Positions 47,191 through 64,000 of a stretch of DNA of 64,000 bases are shown here, piece after piece. Position numbers and translations under genes: made by a program. This DNA is from Lunularia cruciata (lineage: Eukaryota; Streptophyta; Marchantiopsida; Lunulariales; Lunulariaceae): assembly GCA_948567375.1 (NCBI GenBank), contig OX419755.1, positions 7,631,001 to 7,695,000 of the forward strand, read 5' to 3'. The notes under the pieces are model-generated. The model saw only the letters and a list, made by a program, of their open reading frames with translations, did no database searches and was not told the DNA's origin. Numbering within the stretch: the first letter of the stretch is position 1; each line of letters starts with the position of its first letter.

Positions 47191-48950
47191 AGAAATTAGA
47201 TTCTTGTTATGGAATTTGGATTGATTGATCATATGATGCTACATGAAATCAAGGATAATCACAATCTAGGGCTGGAGAACCAAAGGAGGAACCTCTTTGC
47301 TTGGACCAAAGAGCATTGGTGGAGCATTTTGTAGCCTAGCAATGGCATTACTTTGGATAGTGTTTGGACTTGCCTAGACTTGACTATTGAAACCATGTTC
47401 AAGGCTATGTTCAAGGGCAAAAAGACCAATAATGGTTGGTTTGTTCAAAGCATCAAAGATCCTACAAGGAGGATCCTAGTAGAATAAGTTATGATGTTTT
47501 TCAAATCTAAACAAACAATTTACTTGAACAGTAGTCAAGCAATCTTCTTTGAGTATTTATGCCAAGGAAACCTATCAATTGTGCAGCTATGTTTAGGATG
47601 AGTGCAAGAGAACTTGCAAGAACAATGAACAAGGAAGGAGGATTGAATTTGGTGTTTCCTTTTGTTGTACATTTCTACTTGGGATAGATTTGTTGACCTC
47701 ATAAGAAAAAAAAGAAGTACTCAAACCCATTCTTCCCCATAGGGCATTTTGACAAACCAAAAGATCAAGGATTGATGGTACAAAAGTACTTGGAGGTAGA
47801 TGTAGGATTTGCCTACACAAGGAAGTAGGTGGAAGTAAGGAAGCCTACAACACTTTGGGCTTCAAGAAGCAAATGCAATAGGAGATTGCTATAGAATTGG
47901 TACTCAAGAAATGACCCATGACTCTTTCTAGGCCAAAGGAAAAGACTACTAAGAGGATGAGGAGGATCCTTGTGGAGGAAGAAGGGACGATAACAAAGAA
48001 GAAGTCCAAGACAAAGGTGGCACTTGGCCATAACTAGATCCCACCCCAATACCAATGAACAATTATTCACAAAGATTGTAATATCATCATACAAGGATGC
48101 AGCTAAGGACTGAGGTTGAGAAGCATAATCTACTCCAACCCCTCTAAGAAAAAACAAATTTTAGGAGGAAGAACAAATGCTTACCCTTGGTAGATATGAT
48201 GGAGAAGTTGGACCTTTTAGTCCTAAAAAGATTATGGCAAAGGGTTCATGAATGACAAAATCTCCTCTACTCCCACATAGGAGAAGTGGACCTAAGGGAA
48301 GAAGGAATCCTTTGTGCATAAGAAGTGCTTGGGCTAGAAGATGCGGGCTCCTGCCGAGATGAGGAAGTACATCTGCCAAAGGTGGACTTTGGGGAGAAGG
48401 AGACAATTAGGACAAAGGGTTTTTCAAGATATACATACCAGCCACAATAGAAATGGTATCTAAGCAAAGAGAACCTACATCTTCCTTGAGATTGAGAGGA
48501 AGGAGAGTGGACCCTTTTCATCTTTCAAACAAATAAGGGGGGAGAGTTTGAGCAAGAAGAAGGCCAAGTCGGTTGTGGTAATACCATTATCTCAGCTAGT
48601 GGTATACAAGATCAACCCAACACTATAATTGATGGAGCAACACCTCCCCATGTATGCAAAGTGCTAGGAGAAGATTACAAATTACATTGCACTTATTACC
48701 CATCTAAATCAATTAGCACAAGAAGTAGAATTGGAGAGAACAAAGGTGCAAGATAAACTAAAGGAAGTTTGTGTTCAGCATTTGGCAATAGGTAAGCAAA
48801 GTAAAAAATTGGTGCAAGAGGTGGCCAAACTTAAGTTAGAAAGTGAGGCCATGAAGAAGAGAATTTGAGAAGAAGTAAATTTGAAGCAAAAGGCATAGAG
48901 TTTAAGGAAGAAGAAGCATGTTGTTGCACTTTGCTTTCTCTCTCTCTCAA
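47191..48950 (+). repeat. Decayed repeat with charged coding remnants
   Basis: Plus-strand scraps such as NLFAWTKEHW, WFVQSIKDPTRRILVE and, near 48700-48900, a Lys/Glu/Leu-rich coiled-coil-like stretch suggest another member of the RT-less repeat type. All frames are short and interrupted. No function is assigned. Confidence 0.35.
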
Positions 48951-51100
48951 CACACAAGGTGCCTAGCTGTGGAGCTTATGGATCAAAGGTCATGCATAGA
49001 ATTCACTATACTAATCTGAGCACACGTGGTACCCAACCAGTAGAACCCTCCACTCTTGTTTCTAAGATTCCTTCTATCGGGTAGGGAAGTAGCGGGCAAC
49101 CTAACCTATCATCATAACACGCACTCCTAGTCTATTGGTCATCACTTCCAACATTACCAAGGAGAAAAATATAGCACACATAGAAGTAACTTAAGTGCAA
49201 TGTCCGCACATCAATCCAAGCCAATTGAGCGTACAAACAAGCATGCAAGCATAGAGAGGATTAGATCACAAAAATTTGACAATAACTCTTTATACTTTTG
49301 CTATAAAAGAGCTTCAAAGTCTTCTTGTTTTGTCATCAAGCTATTTCAACCTGTACTCCAATTCTACTCCAATCTGTTCTTCAGATTTCAACCAACTTCT
49401 AATCCAAGTGGGTAACTTCTATGTCTTTTTTATGGGGAAAAGTATGCAAAACTCATATGGATATAAACTTTTGTATGTAACTTGGATTCAAGTGGTCTTG
49501 GATTCAATGGAAATCATGTGAGATAAGCTTTTCAATGATATTAAATACTCTAAAATCTGGTCATGACAACTCCCTAACAAGCTCTCAAACTTGGCCAGTT
49601 TTCTATAACTTTTACCCTAATTCAAATCCCTAGTTTAGGGTTTGCTCCTAGTTCTTGGAAAATTTTCCCCAGATTTCTGAATCAAAGATACACTTGATCC
49701 TCACAAGCACTCCAAAAGTCTAAAATCCTCAATCATATTCACCAAAATAGGAAAACTTCCTGTCATTCATGATTGAAGATACAATTGCTCTACCAAGCTT
49801 AAGACAATATTTCAATAACACTTATTGCATCAACTCTCACTCTCCATGAACCCAAAGCCAACCAAATTTTCTACAATAGCTGATTTTACCCTTGTCTAAC
49901 ACCTTGCAGATTTTTATGGCCTAATCCAACCCCAATCCCTACATATGGATCAATTCCTAAGCTAGGCTAACTTGTAAGGTATACATGTATACTTGATCCA
50001 AGACCTTGAATTCTCCTTTTGGGGAATTCACATGAAACCTTTGCACAGAAGTGAAAAACCTAACCACTAACAACACTGGAAATTTCCATAAGGTGAATAG
50101 AACCACAACTTGGGGAGTGATCAAAACTCCAAAAAAACCCGATCACCAGCTCTTCTCCAACACCTTACATCCTAAAAGCACCAACTTCTATCAACTAGAT
50201 CTGATTTGAGATTGACCCAAAACTATAATTTCTTAAGCTCAGCACTATAAGCACTTTATCTACTCTCCAACACCACTAAGAGATAATTAAATTGTTCAAG
50301 AAGCTCTCCCAATTGCCTACTTTGTGCTCTAGGGTATGAATTCAACACCCCTTGATTAAATTGAATATATCTCTCTCAGAATATGCTCAAATTGTTTGAT
50401 TTCAATCTCCAAGTTGTAGCCTATTTACTCCTCTCTCTTACCATCATCTTTACTCTTCAAATACCCATCCCAAACTTGTTTGAAGGTCAAAAAACTCACG
50501 AGTTTTCCACTTGGGACCCAATTTCTTCCAAGTTTGTCATTTAGTCTCTTCACTTTTTGACAAGTGGACCCCACAAGTCCACCTTGAAGCTCATGAGAGA
50601 AATTGATTTTTTTCCTTCTATAAAATCACATAAATAGTTAAGTCACAGACTTGTTCATAAGTGAGCATTGGAAGGACAACAAGATTTGGGTTTTCCATCA
50701 CCGATTCCATCAATGGTGCCCCAAAATGTATCACCATCCAATCTTGTAAGCCGTCATTGTGTAGAATCAAGAGTGGCAGATCAGGAGCATGGGACATCTC
50801 CTACTCAATTTCTCTCTCTGATGCCCAATCTACATGTCTCCTACAACTCTCACTCTCAACATCCTCCTCCTGCTCGAGACTCCTCCAAATAAACAACCCA
50901 TCTCTTGAATGAACTCTCCGCCATGTATATACATCACAGCCCTTGAAAAGGATTAGATCATACCCATGTGGCTAATTGAATACACATACATAGATTGCTC
51001 ATATGACAATAGCTCAATTGTGGGATCCATAATACTACCTACTCCACTGATGTGGAGATAAACTTTGCTAATTTACTTTTTCATCGCTCCGCAAACCACA
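48951..51100. other. Spacer without identified features
   Basis: About 2.1 kb of anonymous sequence, mildly C/T-rich on plus. Open stretches at 49200-49521 and 50661-50912 lack recognisable domains and are probably chance. Confidence 0.35.
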
Positions 51101-51720
51101 ACATGACAATGTCAACAAGCTCAGCTAGAGAAGAAGGTGAAGGCCCAAGCAAACAAAATTGATGCAATTAATAGAGAAGTGGAAAAGGTAAAGGCAGCCC
51201 TTGTAGTAGTAAAAGTTCATCATCATGGGAGTGGCAAAGATCTAAGTGAAGAAGCTCATAGAAATTATCAAGACGAAAGAGGAAGAATGCAAGAAAGATC
51301 AAGGAGCCATTTGAGAAGAGATTGTGGTTGAGATGGAGGAGAGTTAGACCCAATTCAACTTGATGAAGATTGAAATTTTGGCAAGGAGGAGATGGTACAT
51401 GACCATCTTGAAGAAATTGCAAAGGAGGTAATGAAGGCCTACTTATAGAAATTAAAGGCTTAGGATTTCAACTCCCATGCATACGCTGTTACAAAAAAGG
51501 TGTACAAGAACAAGCACCTATAGCAATTAGTCAATAAGCTAATCAAACACACCTTGAAGAAGTTCAAGGTATCCATGAAAGCATTGTTGGAGGAGATTGC
51601 AAGGTATCATGAATAGGTTGGATTGTCAATCAAGGTTTGTAAGGCAAAAGTTGTTCCTTACAAAACACTCTAGATCAAAGGGATTCCAACTAGAAGGAAA
51701 TAAGTAAAAATAGTTTAAGT
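51101..51720 (+). repeat. Coiled-coil repeat fragment
   Basis: The 64-codon stretch 51137-51331 (KAQANKIDAINREVEKVKAA and onward) and following pieces are heptad-like and charged, in the manner of 3046-3267. It is short and broken. Confidence 0.4.
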
Positions 51721-51995
51721 ATAAAACACCTCTTCATCTTTGGCTTGGGAAGGTCTTCATTCTAGAAGAACTTTGGCATGACATTCTTTATTAACTATAC
51801 AATAATTTTGCAGCCAAAGATTTTAGAACTATAATTGCTCACAAAGTAAATGACAATTAGTGGTTGTGATTGGTGGTGGTTGTACATTCACCTCTTAATT
51901 GCACTTAGATAAGATCTATGGGTAGGATAAGTGATAAGTAAAGTAGTTAAAATTAGAAGATGTCTAGCATTCTTAGTTGTTGATCATCTTCATCT

Positions 51996-51997
<2 letters not shown>

Positions 51998-52054
<57 letters not shown>
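51998..52054. repeat. (AT)n microsatellite
   Basis: About 28 uninterrupted AT units. Confidence 0.95.
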
Positions 52055-52057
<3 letters not shown>

Positions 52058-52863
52058 CCACAGAAACTATGTCCACTTCTTTCATAACCAAAGTATTCAA
52101 CTTAAGGATTTTTTTTGAGCCTTTGTGTTGGATTGCTTTTGCTTGCATCTTTGATCGTATAATTGATTGAGTAGAGGTGAGAAATCTTGCAATAGGAGTG
52201 TATGATTGAGTACTTACTTAGGAAATTTGCAATGAATCAAGGAATTTACCCTTGATATTCAACAAGAATGAGTGCTTAAGTACCTACTCAAGAAATTTGC
52301 ACATTATCAAGGAAGTTACTCTTGACATTTTAAACAAGAGAGTCAATGTCAAGAAGGGTTTTAGGAATGATGGAGCATAAAGGATACCAAAGAATAGAAA
52401 AGCCAAGTAGATAATCAATTTTGGATTTTCTGGGATTGCATTTTTGGAAAAAGATGGATGCAATCAGCGATGGTGTTATGGTGAAAGAACCTTTGACTTG
52501 AAAACCAACCTTTGAGATGAAATATACTTGTGAGACAAGACTAGCCATTAGGATCAAAGAGGCTCTTCAAGAGGAAGAGACTTTTGGTGTGAAGTGAACC
52601 CCCACTATCAAGGGCTTGTTAGATTAGATTTTTTTTTGAGTGGGTGTTAATTTTTCTTTTCTATAGGATACCACAATGAATATCCTTACCTATCCTTACC
52701 TTATTCTTTTGGGGAATGATTTTTGCCCATGAGGTTAAACAAGCAAGAGTATACAACTAGTGATATGGTGATACTTTATTCTCAATTTTTAGTCATTGCC
52801 AACCCATATCCTCAAGGGAACAACCTATTATTATAGATTAACCTATTAGTACATCAACGTTGG

Positions 52864-52966
52864 GTTGTTACAATACTTGCAAGCTTACAAGTTGTTACAA
52901 TACTTGTAAGCTTACAAGTTGTTACAATACTTGCATGCTTACAAGTTGTTACAATACTTGCTTGCA
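52864..52966. repeat. 27-bp minisatellite, four units
   Basis: The unit gttgttacaatacttgcaag plus cttacaa is repeated about four times head to tail with single-base changes (caag/taag/catg/cttg). Each unit contains a near-palindrome (cttgcaagcttacaag). Confidence 0.85.
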
Positions 52967-53332
52967 GTGTATGTTATGTGGCTCTTCTGGTGCAGTTGTT
53001 ACTATGTTTATATGTGATAGTTTTTTTAGAGGATAGCATATGGCATGTTTGACTCCTCCTCTCATTGTGGTTCCTCAAGGACAATGGCTATGGCCTTGAT
53101 ATATTTTACTCATAGCTAATTCACTCCTTATGTGATATAGATTGCTAACAAACAACTACAATGGGGCTTGATAGCACCCGACTTCTTGATCTTTGCACAC
53201 CATAGAGCATATCACATACTTAGAATAGATGGCTCTTTGGAGTTAAAGGAACCTGACCGTTTGCTATAGGGGCAATTGTAGCACTTTAGAGTTCATGTAT
53301 GATTTTCATATGAGTTCTTCTTCTATAGTGTA

Positions 53333-53366
53333 TTTTTTTATTTTTTTATTTTTTTATTTTTTTATG
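53333..53366. repeat. T-rich octanucleotide array
   Basis: Four copies of tttttttA-type units followed by a short atgcatgcatgca run. Confidence 0.85.
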
Positions 53367-53379
53367 CATGCATGCACGA

Positions 53380-53860
53380 CAGTTGTCATGAAATTTGTAG
53401 TGCCAAAGCTAGTTTGCTTGGAGTGTTGATCTTGGCAATTAGAGTTATATAGTTGCTCAAAGATTACTTAGTGGTGGCCAAATTTCATATTAGGGCTAAT
53501 GATCACATTGTTGAAGCTACCATCCATTACACTATTCACATGGTCAGATGTATCAACAACAACAATGTTAGAGTTAAAATTGCAAGTTGAACTAGAGGGG
53601 TATACTTTCAAAATATAATTCCAAAAAACTCATTTCTCTTATATTGAACCTTTGAGTTCCTAACTATGGTAACAAAAGTCAACTTATATCACTTGAAATC
53701 TCTTGACTAGAATGAATATAATTTGATGGTGTAACCAAAACTTATTGATGATAATATTGAATTGAATGTTAAAACTTTGATCCAATTGAATATATAAACT
53801 AAATTGATATATTGTGACACTTTGAAATTCATATATGAATTTTATATGAATTATACTATA
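53380..53860 (+). repeat. Second copy of the 33-kb dispersed repeat
   Basis: Shares tgccaaagctagtttgcttg, gttgctcaaagattacttag and tggtggccaaatttcatatt with 33030-33130, and weaker matches through ttgagttcctaactatgg and onward. Non-coding. Confidence 0.65.
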
Positions 53861-53874
53861 TATGTATTCTAGGA

Positions 53875-56800
53875 ATGGGTTATCTAGAACTCATGAAGTG
53901 TAAATGATTGGTAAGCAAGATGTACATGATTCACAATACTAGAATAGTGAGAAATTCATAAGGTAGAATGCATTGAATGTAACTTGAAGCAAAGGCATAA
54001 TTCAAACAGATTGAGAATAACATATGGCTAATGGACTAGTAAACAAACATGAAATCAACAACATGTATGCAAATGATAGCAAGAAATAGGAAATGTGATG
54101 TAATAGATCACCAATAAGTAGTGTGTGAATGATAAAAATAAAAAAATTGGTTGGAGTCAAGTAGGAACATTGTAGACACAAGAGGTCAAACCAAGAATCA
54201 AGCAAAGAGAAAATGAAGAATAATAGGGAGGGAATTAGCTGGGAAATTGAGGAGTAGAACAATGCGAGAGCTATTGGATGGTGTGGCTATAGAAACGTAT
54301 CAAAGTATAATAGGGTAATGAGAGCAAAGAAAAAAAGGACAAGATATAAATTATATCACAACAAGCATTATGGATGCTTGAGTCTTGAGATGCTAAAGGG
54401 AAGCAAAAGGTGGCCATAGTAAACCTCCACAAAAACACCTACAATTTCATCATGCCTCATGTAGTGCCAAAGTAGTTCAGCAATGGTCATTACTCCTCGT
54501 ACCAAGTTTCTACTTGAAAACTCATGAGTGCAAGGAAAACTTGGTTGCTTTAAATAGTGTGGCTTAGAGTAAGGGAAAAGTTGTAACATAAGAAGCTTAA
54601 AATCCAAACAAAGTGAAACAATAGTAAAAAGAAAATGATTGTGCAATGCAAATAAATTAGCATCCAAAGGAAGAATATGAAATCATGAACAAGAGAAAGT
54701 AAAGGACTTGAGACATGCTTGGTTAAAGCCTGAAGGAACAAATATTAGTATCAAATCAAGTAAAAACTAGCAAAACTACCCAATGATGTAAATTAATGAA
54801 GAAGGTGGAAAATTAACTGCTTGAAATCACCAAAGAAATAGTAAGGAGTTGAGTTAGAAGACACAAGAAAGAGCAAGTCATTTGAAATCCAAAGATACAA
54901 TAGGGAGCAAGTCCAAAGACATAGGGAAAGAGCATGTCATTTGCCATAAAAATGGGAGCCAAAAGCTCACAAAGTAAAGCAAAGTTAGCAGCAACCAAAG
55001 GTGGAACAAAAAAATAATCCAAAGAGGAGAAAGGGGAACATGAAGGGGCCAAAGGAGGACATAAATGCTGCACGGGAAGGGATGTGTAAACTCAACCAAG
55101 AAAAGCAAAGGCAAAGTGAAGGAAAGAATAGAGTAGCAAAGAAAAGCTTGAGAGTACTTAGCACGACACAAGAAAGGGTAAAGAAAATAGGCAAGATCTA
55201 CCTTGGATGAAGTGATGGACAAGGTGGGCCCATGTGTCAATAAGCGGACCATGGAATACCACATGGTAGAAAACCAAACCCGTGTGTGAATGAATATAGT
55301 GATAGAAGATATATAGGTATATGAGACAATATATATAAAAAATTTAGAAGTCAAGTAGAACTCTAGAACCATAGTATGGTATACAAGCCTACATGAAAAA
55401 CTATTGGTGTGCTCAAATGTGAGCTCCCCGCCTGGCAGAAAGAACAGATGTTCTTAAATATTTGTAGATACTAGGCCCATGATAACCATGGATTTTTTTT
55501 CCATTTGTAAGATAGAGCAAAGAAAAATTTTGGATCAAGTGAAGTGGGTAATTTTTGTAGACAAAGTTATTTATAAGTTTCCTACAACTTGGAAGGTATG
55601 ACTTTGGAATTACATATCCATCTATATCTAACACACTCCAGTTTCATAATCCTTTATTTACATGTTGGAAATGTCAAAAAGAACATGAGGGAGCAAGATT
55701 GTCTTGATGTGAGAAAAGTGAGGCAGCTCTTTCTTATCATAGATACAAACAAAGATATTGAAGTCATCTTGGGTAATGCGATAGTTGAGATAATCATAGT
55801 GAGTGCCAAAATGAGTTTGAAGTAGCTCACAAAGAAAGTTTGGGATATATCCCACCACCTCTAGCAACATCATCCTTATACATGAAATTCATAAAATGAT
55901 CAAGTCCCAAGCCTACCACAAGAAGATCATTGACATATCTACAAACATGGGACAGGTCGTGCAACAGGGCAACATCATTGGCATCCAATAATCTACGTAT
56001 GAAATCAAGTTCATAGATGAAGAGGTATAGGTTAGCCACAAAGACAACACAAGGTGTCCCGATAGGAATCCCAATCTCTTGACGGAAGAGCTGATTCTTG
56101 AAAGTGATGTAGAGGTTATCAAAAAGGAATAGCATCCAATAAATAATAAATTCCTCATCAACAACCATGAATTTGAGGTGTTTTGCCGATTGAGAGATAT
56201 ATTTTTGTTTTTAAGCCATCTATATTTGAGGTCAAGTGTAGAGGTCTCAACAAGCAACACAGTTTCCCTATTCAGAGTGAACTCATAATGGAAAATAGAT
56301 CTTATAAGAGTAGACAGCCTTGTTTTGAGATCATGGAGATGGATCTTTGTATAAAGGGTGGTGAAATCAAAACTTTGAAAAAAAAATTCTAGGGTGGCAA
56401 GAGTCTGTTGCAAACCAGAGTCTAGGAGAGAAGAGGATCTTGTCTTGCATAATCTTTGCACCTTCTCAAGTAAAATAGGAACTCCATAAGAGTCATCCAA
56501 GATCCAGCTAGAGTAGACCATCAACCCCACTCATAAGAGTTCATTCCTTCAGAGGTCATTTGCAAAAGGTAGCAGTGCTTTGAAGAAGGAGCTGAGCCAT
56601 GGAGAAAGTTCAGATACGAAAGTAGAGTATCCTACAGCAATGAACCTACGAACAACGAGATACTTATGGAATTTCCAAGCACAACAGAAGTATGGGAGTT
56701 TTTCAAAATCCTTGGAAGTACAAAATCCCTAAGAGGTATTTGAACTGTGGTGAGAAAGTAAGAGCTAGGTTTGAGGAATCATTCAGTGTTTATAAGTAGG

Positions 56801-57460
56801 TAGCTGAAGGAGAATGAAGCTCATTGAGTAAATTCTGAATGTAAAATTGTCTACAAACGAATACAAAAATGTTAGGACACTTGTCCACTTAAGTAATAAT
56901 GAAATGGGACTTGAAATGAGCAAGAAGTTTTCTATCAGGAGGGGAAAGGAAAATTGAATCTACAAAATTGAAATCATCTGAAATGGGAGAGAGATTGAGT
57001 AAAAGTTTAACTTTTTGTAGAAGGGTGACTTTCCATTGGTCAAAACCTTTGGTGCCTAATATAGCTTCATAAGAAAGAGCAAAGTTGAGAATGCAAGTTC
57101 GAATGACAATGAAAGTAGAGTGGGGAGAGGTGGGCAAAATCAGAAACTTGGTTGCTCTAGAGAAGAGAAGTGATATATCAGAGGAAGGTAAAATCTGAAG
57201 CAAAGTTGTAATGACATGTCCATGTGAAGGGTTAATGAAACCTGGATGGTGAAGACAACTACAAGGAAAAGGAATAGAAAAGTTTGATAACTTCCAAGAT
57301 AGTGAGGCAAAGTTAAAGTGTAAACAGCCTAGAGTTTTCCATACTTTAAAGCAACAATGAGAATTGTAAATGAAATACCTGGAGGTAAAGCGTATAAAAC
57401 TTCTTGGTCCCTCAACAAAGATTGTAAGCCAACTTTGTTTATTTCCTTAGAGTAAAAAGG
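53875..57460 (-). mobile_element. Penelope-like retroelement, copy 2 (longer)
   Basis: Minus-strand element of about 3.6 kb lying about 450 bp beyond the stop codon of the Nudix-PHPT gene and in the same orientation. From 5' to 3' it has an N-terminal region with PCSCLHHPGFINPSHGHVIT (about 57220-57280, a Cys-rich and GHV-type motif seen ahead of RT in this class). Then come RT (57203 to about 55650), the thumb (55413-55634) and a 3' non-coding part. The 3' part matches both the left pseudo-LTR and the 3' part of copy 1. No GIY-YIG endonuclease motif is visible after the RT. Stops and frameshifts are frequent. Confidence 0.75.
55640..57210 (-). pseudogene. Penelope-like reverse transcriptase, copy 2
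   Basis: Pieces in three frames: 56889-57203 (LSYEAILGTKGFDQWKVTLL, LLAHFKSHFIIT), then DKCPN-FVFVC-FY near 56850-56885, then 55913-56530 (SWILDDSYGVPILLEKVQRL; FFQSFDFTTLYTKIHLHDL, RT motif with catalytic Asp), then 55827-56168 (LFRQEIGIPIGTPCVVFVAN, the motif preceding the active site, and HVCRYVNDLLVVGL). The active-site box is YVND, where this class normally has YVDD, so one catalytic Asp is lost. The order and spacing fit Penelope-like RT, which is related to telomerase. Confidence 0.8.
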
Positions 57461-57912
57461 GAAATGATGAAGGTGGGACGAATGTCTTGAGTAGATCTGC
57501 AATAGAACAATATGTATATATAAAAGAACATAAAACTAATCATTTTCTCTATCACTTAAGTTGATTTTTTATCTCTTGTACAGCAGAATTTCGCACCTGC
57601 ACAGCCTTAAAGAACCTGCAAAGCCTGGCCTCAATCTTCCTATACATCTAACTTGCAACAGATTGTGTTTATTGAGTAAAATGTTTGCAAGTGGTGTTTA
57701 ACAAGAAGCTGGTTATCAAGGCCACCTGTGGATGGGCATTTAGCTTTCGACTTTCACTCTTACTCTTAGCTTCTACGAACTTCAAGTTAGCTGTTGTTGC
57801 ACCATCTAGGTTAACATTTCCTATAAGGTAGTTGATGAAGCAGCTGAATGTTTGCCTGAGTCGTGGCACATAAATTTGCGATCTTTTATTTAGATAAATG
57901 CTCAGAATCCTT
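57461..57912 (-). other. 3' flank of the Nudix-PHPT gene
   Basis: About 450 bp between the stop codon and PLE copy 2. An AATAAA on the minus strand lies about 25-30 bases past the stop codon (plus-strand tttatt at about 57883-57888), a possible though early poly(A) signal. A 66-codon open stretch here (57669-57869) has no recognised domain. Confidence 0.4.
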
Positions 57913-63954
<6,042 letters not shown>

Positions 63955-64000
63955 TTCTCCCCGCAACACAGATCCCAACCTCGCATATTTCAGTCAACCC
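63955..64000 (-). other. 5' leader of the fusion gene
   Basis: The 46 bases upstream of the chosen ATG (63954) remain open in frame to about codon -8 without another in-frame ATG. An out-of-frame ATG (at about 63986) opens a short upstream frame of 14 codons. The promoter lies outside the window. Confidence 0.4.

Noticed and set aside
51931-52170. 79-codon frame containing an alternating Tyr-Ile run
   Set aside because: Translation of the (AT)n array.
55001-55210. Lys/Glu-rich frame on plus
   Set aside because: Mirror of the T-rich PLE strand; no domain.
54878-55372. 164-codon hydrophobic frame that looks like a membrane protein
   Set aside because: It lies in the 3' part of PLE copy 2, is T-rich on that strand, and copy 1 does not keep the frame, so it is probably chance.
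57669-57869. 66-codon frame downstream of the fusion gene, considered as an additional exon
   Set aside because: The PHPT domain is complete before it and ends at a stop codon; no domain or splice logic links it.

Overview
This is a nuclear window from a retrotransposon-rich plant genome. Two spliced host genes sit among nested, decayed retroelements. The host genes have spliceosomal GT-AG introns, the LTR elements have plant-type initiator-Met-tRNA primer sites and chromodomains, and there are Penelope-like (PLE) reverse transcriptases with no visible GIY-YIG endonuclease. From general knowledge of where such PLEs occur I infer a non-seed streptophyte (bryophyte, lycophyte or fern grade). 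The species cannot be named from the sequence.

Layout. 0-20.7 kb is a nest of Ty3/gypsy chromoviruses: element A (minus strand, both LTRs, 4066-10653), element B (minus, 5' LTR at 14258-14646, carrying a solo A-type LTR), element D (plus, 14647-18524, interrupted by B), and two blocks of an unrecognised repeat family rich in charged, coiled-coil-like sequence. At 20.9-27.4 kb is a five-coding-exon medium-chain reductase gene (plus strand, 333 aa, MECR/enoyl-thioester-reductase-like). Its third coding intron carries a PLE. 27.4-35 kb is AT-rich intergenic and anonymous repeat DNA. 35-44.3 kb holds remnants of a Ty1/copia element (minus), a strongly pyrimidine-skewed block, and gypsy element C (plus), a relative of B. 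44.4-53.9 kb is more of the coiled-coil repeat family plus (AAG)n, (AT)n and minisatellite arrays. 53.9-57.5 kb is a second, longer PLE (minus). 57.9-64.0 kb is a 13-coding-exon gene (minus strand, 556 aa).

The main result is that last gene. The exons join in consistent phase into one protein: a transit-peptide-like N terminus, a complete zinc-ribbon Nudix NAD(P)H pyrophosphatase, and at the C terminus a complete 14-kDa phosphohistidine phosphatase (PHPT1/Janus/Ocnus) domain. The junction lies inside a single exon, so it is unlikely to be an artefact of joining neighbouring genes. I know of no described protein with this architecture, but I could not search.

Second, the LTRs of elements B and C carry dense GAAGCTTC palindromes, including perfect three- and four-unit heat-shock elements. 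In C they lie just upstream of a TATA-like box. Third, both PLE copies lie in sense orientation inside or just downstream of the two host genes. The intron copy shows the partial-tandem layout with flanking pseudo-LTRs known for this class. Almost all transposon reading frames are broken, so the mobile elements look like fossils. The two host genes look intact.
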